Assembly (NCBI GenBank): GCA_026184775.1
Contig: JANCYW010000014.1
Location: 186,001-250,000, forward strand
Direction of reading: 5' to 3'
From: Cyanidium caldarium
Taxonomy: Eukaryota > Rhodophyta > Bangiophyceae > Cyanidiales > Cyanidiaceae
Length of the DNA stretch: 64,000 bases
Part shown: one piece after another, positions 36,581-44,671 of the stretch
Layout of the letters: each line of letters begins with the position of its first letter
Numbering within the stretch: the stretch's first letter is position 1
Translations under genes and position numbers: made by a program
The notes under the pieces: generated by a model
The model's database searches: none
Told to the model about the DNA's origin: nothing
The model's input: only the letters and a program-made list of their open reading frames with translations

Positions 36581-37645
36581 TCATCCAAACGATGTCGGGA
36601 GGTGTTCGGTCTCCAGACGCGACCAGTATTTGCGTCGCGCCGCAAACCACTTTTGCAGTTTGGCGCGAAAGTCGGTGCAGTCGGCCGGTTGCCGGCGATT
36701 ACCGGCCGGACAGTTCAGCTGCATGCGCGACTCGTCCCACACCGAATGATAGGCTTCAAACTGCCGCATCGCCTGCTCCATCAGCTGCTTGACTCGCGCC
36801 GCCGAGCAATGACCGGCAACGCCGAACACCGTATTGAAGTACGCCTGTGGGTTGGCGCGATACTTGTTGTAGTTCACCACGGCCACCTTGTCGGGCGGCA
36901 GCAGGCCGATCACGCGGTCCATGTACATCAGTCCGGCCTCGACAATGCGCGCCTGCAAGAAGGGGTCTTTCACAAAGCCGCGTTTGAAAGCCGACACCAC
37001 CGTCTCAGTCGGGTCGCGGTGTAGGAATATCATCCGCAAGTCCACATACTTGCCGTCCATGTCTATCAAGGTGCGCAAGTCCGGATGGAAGAGCGTCGAG
37101 CGGTACCAGCCGAACGGGAACGAGTGCTGATAGTCCAGGATGGCTCGCTTGCCCACCACCGACACACCGTAGCTGTTGGATATGAAGTGTTCGTAGAGGT
37201 CGCTGCCATTTGCCCAAGTGTACGGAGCCCAGCTGTAGTACTGCGCCACCCAAATGTCCGGCACAAACGAGAAGGCCACGTCGAAACAGCGCTCCAGCAC
37301 GTGCCCGAAAGTGTGGTGGCCAGAGCCCTCCACGCCGGCGACGAAGACAAACAGCGGCAGACGCGACACCTGTGAGTGCCAAGGTCGCCAGCGCAACGTC
37401 TTGTTGCTCGTCGGCGGTGCTGGTGCGGCAGCTGCCGAGTCGAAGCGATTCGCGGCGGTGTTGTGGTGGTCCGCCGACGCGTCCGCCGTAGGACACTCGA
37501 AGACTGAGAACAAAGCACACAGAGAGATGGCGATGAAGCAGAGATAAACAGCTGATGAGCGACGGCCACCTGCTCCGCTGCCCATGACCGCCGTTCCTGC
37601 CGTCCCCCGCCCCTTCGCCAACCCTGAACCGGCAGAACTGTTCAT
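36581..37645 (-). CDS. Sulfotransferase-like type II membrane protein
   Basis: 354 residues from ATG 37645. One hydrophobic segment near residues 30-50 (VYLCFIAISLCALFSVF) after a short basic tail gives the type II layout of Golgi glycan-modifying enzymes. The lumenal part opens with LFVFVAGVEGSGHHTFGHVL (about 97-116), which resembles the PAPS 5'-phosphosulfate loop. IFLHRDPTETVVSAFKRGF (about 206-224) resembles the 3'-phosphate-binding Arg/Ser element. Together they suggest a sulfotransferase or close relative acting on wall or secreted glycans, in line with the sulfated galactans of red algae. The acceptor is unknown. A longer start at 37705 would add a run of prolines encoded by a G tract and is less likely. 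Confidence 0.65.
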   Translation of the reverse strand: MNSSAGSGLAKGRGTAGTAVMGSGAGGRRSSAVYLCFIAISLCALFSVFECPTADASADHHNTAANRFDSAAAAPAPPTSNKTLRWRPWHSQVSRLPLFVFVAGVEGSGHHTFGHVLERCFDVAFSFVPDIWVAQYYSWAPYTWANGSDLYEHFISNSYGVSVVGKRAILDYQHSFPFGWYRSTLFHPDLRTLIDMDGKYVDLRMIFLHRDPTETVVSAFKRGFVKDPFLQARIVEAGLMYMDRVIGLLPPDKVAVVNYNKYRANPQAYFNTVFGVAGHCSAARVKQLMEQAMRQFEAYHSVWDESRMQLNCPAGNRRQPADCTDFRAKLQKWFAARRKYWSRLETEHLPTSFG

Positions 37646-37688
37646 CGCGACGAACCGCCGCGGTATCGACTCGGGCGTGGTGTGGGGC

Positions 37689-37700
37689 GGGGGGGGGGGG
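37689..37700 (+). repeat. Homopolymer G12 tract
   Basis: An uninterrupted run of 12 G just upstream of the sulfotransferase-like start. It would read as prolines on the minus strand if a longer start were used. Such runs are prone to sequencing and assembly length errors. Confidence 0.9.
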
Positions 37701-37790
37701 TGCATCTGTGAGCACGTCGCCTTTACTACCGCTAGGAAACATCGCTGCCCAGTCAGTGTTGCCGTATGCGGCCCGCTGTCTCCAGCCGTC

Positions 37791-40700
37791 TCACTTGGAG
37801 CAGGCCGCGGTCACTCCCTGATCGAAGGAAGGCATCTGGGAAGGGCCGTATGGCGCCGGCGGCGGCATATACGTCAAGGTGTCCGACGCGACCTGTTGCT
37901 TGGCGCGAGCACTCTCCGCAGCGATAAGGTCCTCCAGTTGCATGGTCTGCTGGATATCTACCAGTGCCATCCCGTCGTCTTTGTACAACACGCAGCGCAT
38001 GAGATTGGCGCGCCGCCGCTCGCTCAGACTGCGCATCATCTTAGCAGTCACGCCGGCCGACTCCACCGCCATGCGGTCGCGGTCGCGACCGAACAAGTCG
38101 ACGATCTGGTGCCACAAAAAACGCGGCGGCGCCAACACAATACCCTCCTTGAGCAGCAGCTCTCGTTTTTGCAGGTAAAAGTGGGCCACATCGGCCGGCG
38201 ACACCACTCCGTCCATATCGGCATCCATGATGCTGAACAGGACGTCGGAGGCGCTGGCGGCGCCGGGATCGCCCAGCGCCAGGAACAGCACCGCAAAAGC
38301 GTCCGCCGGTAGTGCCGCAGCGTTGCCGTCGTTGTCGGCGGCGGCGGCAGGATCAGCAGCTGACGAACCGTTGACGGCTTCCGTGCTGGCGGCCGCGCCA
38401 ACATCGTTGCCCGGCGACGTCGCCTTGGCGAACAGCACGTCCACCGCGCGCGGCAACAGCGTGCCGCTCTCCAGGCAGTATTGGACGACCGCGTCGCGCG
38501 ACAGCCCCGACGGCCCCAACGGTGGCGGAGCGGCACTCGCCACCGGCATCATGGCGCTCCATATGGTGTGAGCGTCGGCGCAAGCCATCTGCATCGAGCA
38601 ATCGCTGGCGCCGCCCGCTTCGTCGTGCAGCGCGCCCGACGCCTCGCCGGTCCACTTGAACGCGTCGTCCGTGGAATCGCCGGAGGGAATCAGCCGCGCC
38701 ACAATGTCGTATTCGCGCAGCACCATCGACACCACCCCGCCACCGCGCAACATCTCCACAACGTTGTCCAGCATGGCGCCGCGTTCAGCAGCAAACACCG
38801 ACTCGGCAAAGTGCGCGCGCCGCAGTGCCCGAATCGGTAGGCGCTGCCGTGCCCCACCGCCCAGGTAGAACCACACACAAGCGCAGGCCGTGGACACCGT
38901 GCGCTCCAGCTCCGAGGTGGCGCTCATCTCGACACTTCCGTGAGCTCCACCGCCGCCGCCGGCTCCGAATGAGGGCGCTGACCAACTGGTGTGCATCTGG
39001 GTGAGCGGCGAATACGCTCCGCCGCACGTCGCCGCCATGCGCCCAGGCCAGTTCGCATCCTCTACGGATCCACCGTGCTGACCAGCCGACATTGTCCATC
39101 GCTTCTGATGCCGGGCCCAGATCAGGTCGCGTACGATCAGGTATACGTACCGCCGAGACACGAAACCGACGCTGACCGAACCACTGCCGAGGGCGCCTGG
39201 CGTCCGCAGCGGCGATCCGGCACCGTTCTCTCCCCGCCCGCCTTCCGCAGGCGTTTGCGACAACACCCGATACAAGCGCTCGTACCGAGAACATAGCGGC
39301 GCCAGCACGTCGCGATAATACGCGTAGAAAGCACTAGCATCCAGGCGAGTGGCCGGCACGGAGACATCGGCGGCGCCGTTGGCCACATCGCCACTCGCCG
39401 GTAACGCGCGCATCCCGAACGGTTCGGCGGATCGCGCTCGCCGTGCCGCTGCCCGCTCGAACAGTACGCGCCCTAGACATGCCGGTAAGTTGCATGCGAG
39501 CGCCACCGCCGCGAATTCATCGGGCCCGAGCGAAGGGCCATGATGGCGTTGCGGCGACCGGCTGTGCCCGTCGCCTGCCATCCGGCCGTTCATAGCGCCG
39601 GTGTCGCCGTTGAACAGACCCTCGATGCGGCGCCATTCGCTCTGGCGCAACAGCAGACGCTGAGAGGAGAGCGGCGAGCGACAGCGGTCACCCGGAGAGA
39701 GGCCGGGCGCGAGCGACCCGTCGCCCAGGCGGATGCTCGCGTTCAGTTGGAGCAGCGACGCCTGCACCGTAGCGTCGAGACGGTGACGGACGTTTTGGGC
39801 CGACGGCGGCGGTAGCGAATTCAGCGGTGTTGCCGCAGTCCCGGTCGCGCTCGAATCCGCGGCAATGTCCACGTTGCGGCGCCACCACGACGGAGACCAC
39901 TTCTCGCGCTCGTCCTCCGCCGCAGACGCTGCTGCAGTCTGCACTGCGGTCTGATCGCCGCGATGCTCGCATCCTGAGGCGTTCGGCAAATTCAGCTTTT
40001 GCAGGGCATTCGCCCAGCGCTCATCATCGTCGGGCATGCCGGTCGGGGCGTCGTGCGCCCGCGCTTGCGCCACATCGCACAGAATGCGAGAGTCTGGCGT
40101 CTCCAGCGGGAATACCATGTAGCCGGTGGCGCCCTGCATCATGCACTTTTGAAACATGCCCGATGCTTCGTATTCCGGCGGCCCAATGACGATCACCGGG
40201 ACGCGCAGCAACCGCACCAGCTCACCGGCGCAGTCGAAGAACAACTCGCTCAGCACCGGGTCGAGCAAGATGAGATCGACGTGCAGCGGCTCGCGACGCA
40301 GCATTTGAAACGCCGCCGACAGGTTGGGCACGTGAGTGACCCGCAGCTGACCACCGTGTTCCAGCAGCTGCGCCATCGCCAGCCGCTTCGAAGTGGTGTG
40401 CCCCACGACGAGCGCATGCCGCAACACCCCGGCCGCTGCGGCGTTGGCGGCGCCTCCCGACTCTAGCGCTAGCGCCTCGACGTCCATGCTGCCAGCTGGG
40501 GCATCTCGTTGGCGAGCACTGCGGGTATCGGCGGGCGGCGCGCCATCGCCCGCCATGACCGCCAGATTGGGAGCGCTGCCGTACGGTCGCTCGGCCTCGA
40601 TGCCGCGTTGCTGATCGCCTCGCACTTCACCGGTGCGAATCCAGTGCAGCACGATATTGCGCCGTCGGAACGCCTTGGGCAGCTGCACCTTGGTGCCCCG

Positions 40701-41681
40701 CGACAAGCTGCCGCGAATGCCCGCCCACTCTCCGTCCTCCCGCTGCTGTCCATTCCGGTGCTGTTGTTGCGCTTCAAGGGCGGCCTCTTCGCGTACCAAG
40801 AGACGCGCATGTGGTGGCGCCTCAAAGGCGCTGAGTTCTGGACAGGCGAACAGCGGCGTCACATCGAGCTCCCGCAACTCGGCATTCCCGTCCAGATGCA
40901 GCGCTCGCAGTTTGCAGCACTTTTGCAGCGGCGACAGATCCACCTGCACCAGCCGATTGCGCCCCAGATAGAGAGAGCGCAAGTTGGAGCCGTGAATGGC
41001 CAGCGGCGACAAGTCAATGCACTTGAAATCGTTACGGTGCAGCCATAGCCGCTCGAGTTGCGGACACTTGGCCAGCGGCGACAAATCAATCCCCTCCAAT
41101 TGGTTGTCGTGCAGTAACAGCGTCTGCAGGGAACGGCATGCCGCCAGCGGTCGCAAGTCCAGCCGCCGCAGTCGATTGGACGCCAGGGATATCTCCCGCA
41201 GCGACGCCAGCGACGGCAGCGTGCGCAACGCATCCAGCGACAGGGTGCACAAGTTGGCGCTGCTGACGCAAACCGCCGTGTCGGCCGCGGTCACTTCGAA
41301 GCGGACCGGGTGCGGCGGGCCGAGGCTGTCTGCCGCCAACGCCGTGCCCGAGAGAAAACACGCGCCCACCACGCCCGATATGGGCAACGCCAACTTGGCG
41401 CTGCCTGCCTCTGACGACAGCGACCGACTCTCGCGAGCCGGCGGTGACGGCTGTCGCGGCAGTGCCGTCGACACGGCGGCGACGCTCTGCTTCTCAGGAC
41501 ACGCCCGCCACGCGTCGTCAGCCGCCTCCCGAATCTCACCCCCGCACGCATTTTGCAGCGGCGGTGTCTCACCAGTCGGTGTCGAGCTGCCTTCCGGCGG
41601 CGCCGGTGACACGCTCCGCCGCGAGTGCTCCACCACCAGACTCACCAGCAGCTGCGTCGAATCCGACTTGGGCAGCGGCAT
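37791..41681 (-). CDS. LRR / receiver-like / PP2A B''-type EF-hand fusion protein
   Basis: 1,296 residues from ATG 41681 (MPLPKSDSTQ). Residues about 135-290 are leucine-rich repeats of the form LxxLxLxxNxLxxIDLSPL. Residues about 420-545 resemble a two-component receiver: VLRHALVVGH, then VDLILLDPVLS with Asp474 at the phospho-acceptor place, VPVIVIG, and GATGYMVFPLE, where the usual Lys before Pro is Phe. From about 690 to the end it follows PP2A B'' subunits: ALACNLPACLGRVLFERAA, FVSRRYVYLIVRDLIW, ACVWFYLGGGARQRLPIRAL, and an EF-hand MDADMDGVVSPADVAHFYL (about 1150). B'' subunits steer PP2A under calcium control. All three parts lie in one open frame, so a fusion is what the DNA shows; the combined role is unknown. 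An in-frame Met at 41777 is possible. Confidence 0.82.
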   Translation of the reverse strand: MPLPKSDSTQLLVSLVVEHSRRSVSPAPPEGSSTPTGETPPLQNACGGEIREAADDAWRACPEKQSVAAVSTALPRQPSPPARESRSLSSEAGSAKLALPISGVVGACFLSGTALAADSLGPPHPVRFEVTAADTAVCVSSANLCTLSLDALRTLPSLASLREISLASNRLRRLDLRPLAACRSLQTLLLHDNQLEGIDLSPLAKCPQLERLWLHRNDFKCIDLSPLAIHGSNLRSLYLGRNRLVQVDLSPLQKCCKLRALHLDGNAELRELDVTPLFACPELSAFEAPPHARLLVREEAALEAQQQHRNGQQREDGEWAGIRGSLSRGTKVQLPKAFRRRNIVLHWIRTGEVRGDQQRGIEAERPYGSAPNLAVMAGDGAPPADTRSARQRDAPAGSMDVEALALESGGAANAAAAGVLRHALVVGHTTSKRLAMAQLLEHGGQLRVTHVPNLSAAFQMLRREPLHVDLILLDPVLSELFFDCAGELVRLLRVPVIVIGPPEYEASGMFQKCMMQGATGYMVFPLETPDSRILCDVAQARAHDAPTGMPDDDERWANALQKLNLPNASGCEHRGDQTAVQTAAASAAEDEREKWSPSWWRRNVDIAADSSATGTAATPLNSLPPPSAQNVRHRLDATVQASLLQLNASIRLGDGSLAPGLSPGDRCRSPLSSQRLLLRQSEWRRIEGLFNGDTGAMNGRMAGDGHSRSPQRHHGPSLGPDEFAAVALACNLPACLGRVLFERAAARRARSAEPFGMRALPASGDVANGAADVSVPATRLDASAFYAYYRDVLAPLCSRYERLYRVLSQTPAEGGRGENGAGSPLRTPGALGSGSVSVGFVSRRYVYLIVRDLIWARHQKRWTMSAGQHGGSVEDANWPGRMAATCGGAYSPLTQMHTSWSAPSFGAGGGGGAHGSVEMSATSELERTVSTACACVWFYLGGGARQRLPIRALRRAHFAESVFAAERGAMLDNVVEMLRGGGVVSMVLREYDIVARLIPSGDSTDDAFKWTGEASGALHDEAGGASDCSMQMACADAHTIWSAMMPVASAAPPPLGPSGLSRDAVVQYCLESGTLLPRAVDVLFAKATSPGNDVGAAASTEAVNGSSAADPAAAADNDGNAAALPADAFAVLFLALGDPGAASASDVLFSIMDADMDGVVSPADVAHFYLQKRELLLKEGIVLAPPRFLWHQIVDLFGRDRDRMAVESAGVTAKMMRSLSERRRANLMRCVLYKDDGMALVDIQQTMQLEDLIAAESARAKQQVASDTLTYMPPPAPYGPSQMPSFDQGVTAACSK

Positions 41682-41994
41682 AACCAGCAAACAGGGGTGG
41701 AAAACTCGTGAGCAATAGGAGACGTCCACCACTGCCACTGCAGAAGTGGATGACACGCGGCCAAGACCCGCACCCACCTACCGTCTCGTAGGCGTGGCTG
41801 TTCGGATGAGCGCCTCCCGACGGTTGCACCGGGAGTACACGCCGCGCACCGAGTGGCCGACATCGCGCGAGGCGGCGGAGATTTCGGCCGCGACGCGCGG
41901 CCGCGGGCGTGCTCATGGCGTCCGAAGTGGAGGTGTCGTCGGTCGTGCGATCGATGCAATCGGTGAGAGAAAAGACGGAAAGGTAGTGGGGGGA
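41682..41994. promoter_or_regulatory. Divergent intergenic region LRR-B'' fusion / TSEN15
   Basis: About 310 bp between the chosen starts. Both frames are open further into it (to 41777 on minus, 41746 on plus), so one or both proteins could be slightly longer. Nothing else is seen. Confidence 0.4.
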
Positions 41995-42621
41995 ATGGCG
42001 GAAAGTGAAAGTGACCGGAACAACGAAAGCACGTCAGCGTTGCTGGATCGGGATCGATTCTACGCGGCGCATCCGTGGCTGCGGGAGCTGCAACGAGGAT
42101 CAGCAGCAGCACCGCCGGAATGGTTCGCGGCGCTCTACCAGGTCTACGCCGACCTGCGATACGTGCGTGGGTGGCGCGAGGTGCAAGTAGAGTGCCTGGA
42201 TCGGGAGGCATTCCCCGAGGGAATTTTGGGTCCACTGGGAGGCCGAGCGGAGATCGGCGAATCGGCGGTTGTGGACGCCGGTGAACGATCCGAGACGTAC
42301 TGGGTGTACACCTATCTCGCCGGCACACCTCCAGGCCGCAAAAGTGATGTGGAGGCATCTTCGGATGCTGTTGACGAGCCGCGCCCTCCTCAGCGACGGG
42401 CGGAAGTCGTGCTCCCCATCCCCATCCACGTGGCGTTGTCGCTGCACAACCTCACCTGGGCAGTGCGAGTGGCCGCAACCTGTGGTGCGCCCGACCAGGA
42501 CGCTGTCGGCGAGGACGCCGAAGAGGGTGGTGCGCTGGTGCTGGCGTTTGTGGACTCGGACACCACCACCGCCTATTACCGCATCATGGGCGGTCTGAAG
42601 CGCATCCTGGCGGAGGGATGA
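41995..42621 (+). CDS. TSEN15: tRNA-splicing endonuclease subunit Sen15
   Basis: Structural subunit of the heterotetrameric endonuclease that cuts introns from precursor tRNAs. From ATG 41995 (208 residues; human about 171) the match runs through the domain: HPWLRELQRGSA, WFAALYQVYADLRYVRGWRE, then VVLPIPIHVALSLHNLTWAV and LVLAFVDSDTTTAYYRIMGG, which corresponds to the VESDSTIVYYKL-like end of human Sen15. Sen15 has no catalytic triad, as here. Cyanidiophytes are known for intron-bearing and permuted tRNA genes, so the enzyme matters in this lineage. Its stop overlaps an upstream in-frame ATG of the ERCC1 frame. Confidence 0.82.
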   Translation: MAESESDRNNESTSALLDRDRFYAAHPWLRELQRGSAAAPPEWFAALYQVYADLRYVRGWREVQVECLDREAFPEGILGPLGGRAEIGESAVVDAGERSETYWVYTYLAGTPPGRKSDVEASSDAVDEPRPPQRRAEVVLPIPIHVALSLHNLTWAVRVAATCGAPDQDAVGEDAEEGGALVLAFVDSDTTTAYYRIMGGLKRILAEG

Positions 42622-42812
42622 GGGGTGTTGTGGCGCGGATGCGGAGCCGCTGGCGGCCCGCTTCTGTAAATATCCGCGACGAACGTGGTTCTGCAAGCCC
42701 GGCTGCGATACCTGATGACCACCGCTGGACGCGACTGCCGTTCCGCTGTGCGCCTTTGTTGTTGTTCGTCACGGGTGTTGGCACGGCCTCCAACCCCCGA
42801 CTTCACCTGAAG

Positions 42813-43805
42813 ATGGGAGACGACGACCTGTCTCATGCGCCCAACGAAGCATGCAACAAGAATGCTGAGGGCCACGCCCCAAGCGAGTCCCCATCAGAGA
42901 GCCGCCCACTCCCGCAGGCACCCGTGCGCGCGACCCGGCGCCCGCGACCTTCCCTCCAGCCGAGCCTGGCCGAGTGCTTCGGACTAGGCACCGCACGCCC
43001 CCACGCTACCGCGGCTTCTCCCGCCGGCACCAACACCACGCAGACGTTCTACCACGCACTGGCCGAGGCACAGTCGCGCGCTCGCACGCATATCGTGGTC
43101 AGCCGGCGACAGCGCGGCAACCCGGTGTTGCGATACGTTAGGCACATTCCGTACGCGTTTGCGGACTTTGACTTTGCGGACTATCTGCTAGGTCAGCACA
43201 CCTGCGCGCTGTTTCTGTCGATGCGATACCACCTGCTGAAGCCGACGTACATTTACGAGCGCGCTCGCCTGCTAGGGCGCCGCAGCTTCCGCACCCGAGT
43301 GCTGCTGTTGCTGATGGACTGCCCGGAGGGAGTGGAGATGGGCAAGGGCGCGGGTGCCGGTGCGGCAGCCCAGACGGACCCGTTTATTACGCTGGAAAAG
43401 TTTGCGGTTTATCAAGAGCTGACGCTGATGGTGGCGTGGAGCGAGCGCGAAGCGGCCACGATCCTGGAAAACTACCGCGCACTGGAGCAAAAGCCGGCGG
43501 ACGCGCTGCAAGGCGTACCGAATGCCGCTCGCGGGGCGGACGCAGGCGGAGAGGCAGCGCGCGAGCCGGACGCCTTGCTGACTCAGGCGGTGGCATTCTT
43601 GACTGCCGGCAAAGCGGTCAACAAGACGGATGCGGTGATGCTGCTGCAGCATTTCGGCAGTCTGCGCCAAGTGTTGCTGGCCGGCGAGGACGAATTTGCC
43701 CAAGTGGCCGGCATCGGACCGGTCAAGCGCGCCAAACTGTGCCACTTGTTGCATGAGCCGTTTCGCAAGCGCACCAACACAACGGTGGGTGAGGCGGGCA
43801 CCTGA
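42813..43805 (+). CDS. ERCC1: ERCC1, XPF partner in nucleotide excision repair
   Basis: Non-catalytic half of the XPF-ERCC1 structure-specific nuclease that cuts 5' of DNA damage. From ATG 42813 (330 residues) a disordered N-terminus leads to the central nuclease-like domain at about 105-205: RRQRGNPVLRYVRHIPYAF, YLLGQHTCALFLSMRYHLL, PTYIYERARLLGRR. The C-terminal tandem helix-hairpin-helix at about 255-320 shows NKTDAVMLLQHFGSLRQVLL and FAQVAGIGPVKRAKLCHLL. The catalytic ERK motif of XPF is absent, as expected. It lies in tandem behind TSEN15 with about 190 bp between; the frame is open upstream to 42618. Confidence 0.94.
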   Translation: MGDDDLSHAPNEACNKNAEGHAPSESPSESRPLPQAPVRATRRPRPSLQPSLAECFGLGTARPHATAASPAGTNTTQTFYHALAEAQSRARTHIVVSRRQRGNPVLRYVRHIPYAFADFDFADYLLGQHTCALFLSMRYHLLKPTYIYERARLLGRRSFRTRVLLLLMDCPEGVEMGKGAGAGAAAQTDPFITLEKFAVYQELTLMVAWSEREAATILENYRALEQKPADALQGVPNAARGADAGGEAAREPDALLTQAVAFLTAGKAVNKTDAVMLLQHFGSLRQVLLAGEDEFAQVAGIGPVKRAKLCHLLHEPFRKRTNTTVGEAGT

Positions 43806-43917
43806 GGGGAGGATGGAAAAATGTATGGCCGTAGGCGGTCATTCGGGAGTCTAGCCCAGTGATGGCACCAGCGGCGAGCGACTTATCGTCCGTAAGCGTC
43901 TGTGCGCCCTCTCACGC

Positions 43918-44463
43918 TCAACGCTCGAGCGACTCTCGCAGCTGCCGCATTCTCTGCAACACCTGCTCGGCAGTGGAGACTTCCCGATTGGAGGAACTGA
44001 ACAGGGCGCGCAGGCTTTTCGCGGCGCAGTACACGCCGAACAGTTCCGTCGCTTGCGGCAGAAATGGAATGGAGTGAATGCAGTGCAGCAGCCAGAGTGC
44101 CGCAAATGACGCCGCGACTAGTGTGCATTTTTCGGTATCTCGCCGACCACGATCGGCCACCTGCCGCACGACGCGGCGTCCCGCAGCCTCGATCAGCAAG
44201 GCTGCCTCGCGAGCCAGCGGAGCCGCATTGCGGGCCGCTGCCTGCCACTGCGGTCGGTCGAGAGCGCCGGCCATCTTGCGGTGTTCCGACCGTCCGAACG
44301 GCCACCAGTGCGGCCGCTGAGATTTCCGCGCAGTGAAGAGCGCCCGTAAAGTGTCGATCCCGAGAGGGGCAACTCGAAAGCCCACAGCTTGACGAGCCTG
44401 GCTACTCCACGGACGCCTACGCCATCGGATTCCGCTCAGCGCGACAAAGTGGCACTCCCGCAT
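43918..44463 (-). CDS. CURT1/CAAD-domain thylakoid protein
   Basis: Small plastid membrane protein of the family that bends thylakoid margins (plant CURT1, cyanobacterial CurT). From ATG 44463 (181 residues) the first 65 residues are basic and hydrophobic with almost no acids, a good transit peptide. The C-terminal domain fits CAAD: TLVAASFAALWLLHCIHSIP (first helix pair), FLPQATELFGVYCAAKSLRALF, then a charged amphipathic tail EQVLQRMRQLRESLE. The PFLPQxxELFG turn corresponds to PLLPKLLELVG in plants. Divergent from NDC80 across 208 bp. Confidence 0.75.
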   Translation of the reverse strand: MRECHFVALSGIRWRRRPWSSQARQAVGFRVAPLGIDTLRALFTARKSQRPHWWPFGRSEHRKMAGALDRPQWQAAARNAAPLAREAALLIEAAGRRVVRQVADRGRRDTEKCTLVAASFAALWLLHCIHSIPFLPQATELFGVYCAAKSLRALFSSSNREVSTAEQVLQRMRQLRESLER

Positions 44464-44571
44464 GGACCCGCTGGCAAATCCGTGTCGGTGACGCTCGCCC
44501 GTAATCACCGCACAACCGACCGACGCGTTTCCTCAGAGGGCAAACCGACGGTCCACCGCCGCTTTACTCGG

Positions 44572-44604
44572 CGAAACGGTTCGAAATTTCAAATTGCCGT
44601 TTCG
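44572..44604. repeat. Inverted repeat in the CURT1/NDC80 divergent promoter
   Basis: Perfect 8-bp arms CGAAACGG (44572-44579) and CCGTTTCG (44597-44604) enclose a second palindrome GAAATTTC (44583-44590). It lies in the 208 bp between the two divergent starts, about 70 bp upstream of the NDC80 ATG. It could be a paired protein-binding site. No factor is assigned. Confidence 0.5.
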
Positions 44605-44671
44605 ATGCCCGGCGCGTCGTTGGGTTTGTCGCAGCAGCCACCCCCGAGGACCATCTTCCTCGGCAAACGCC

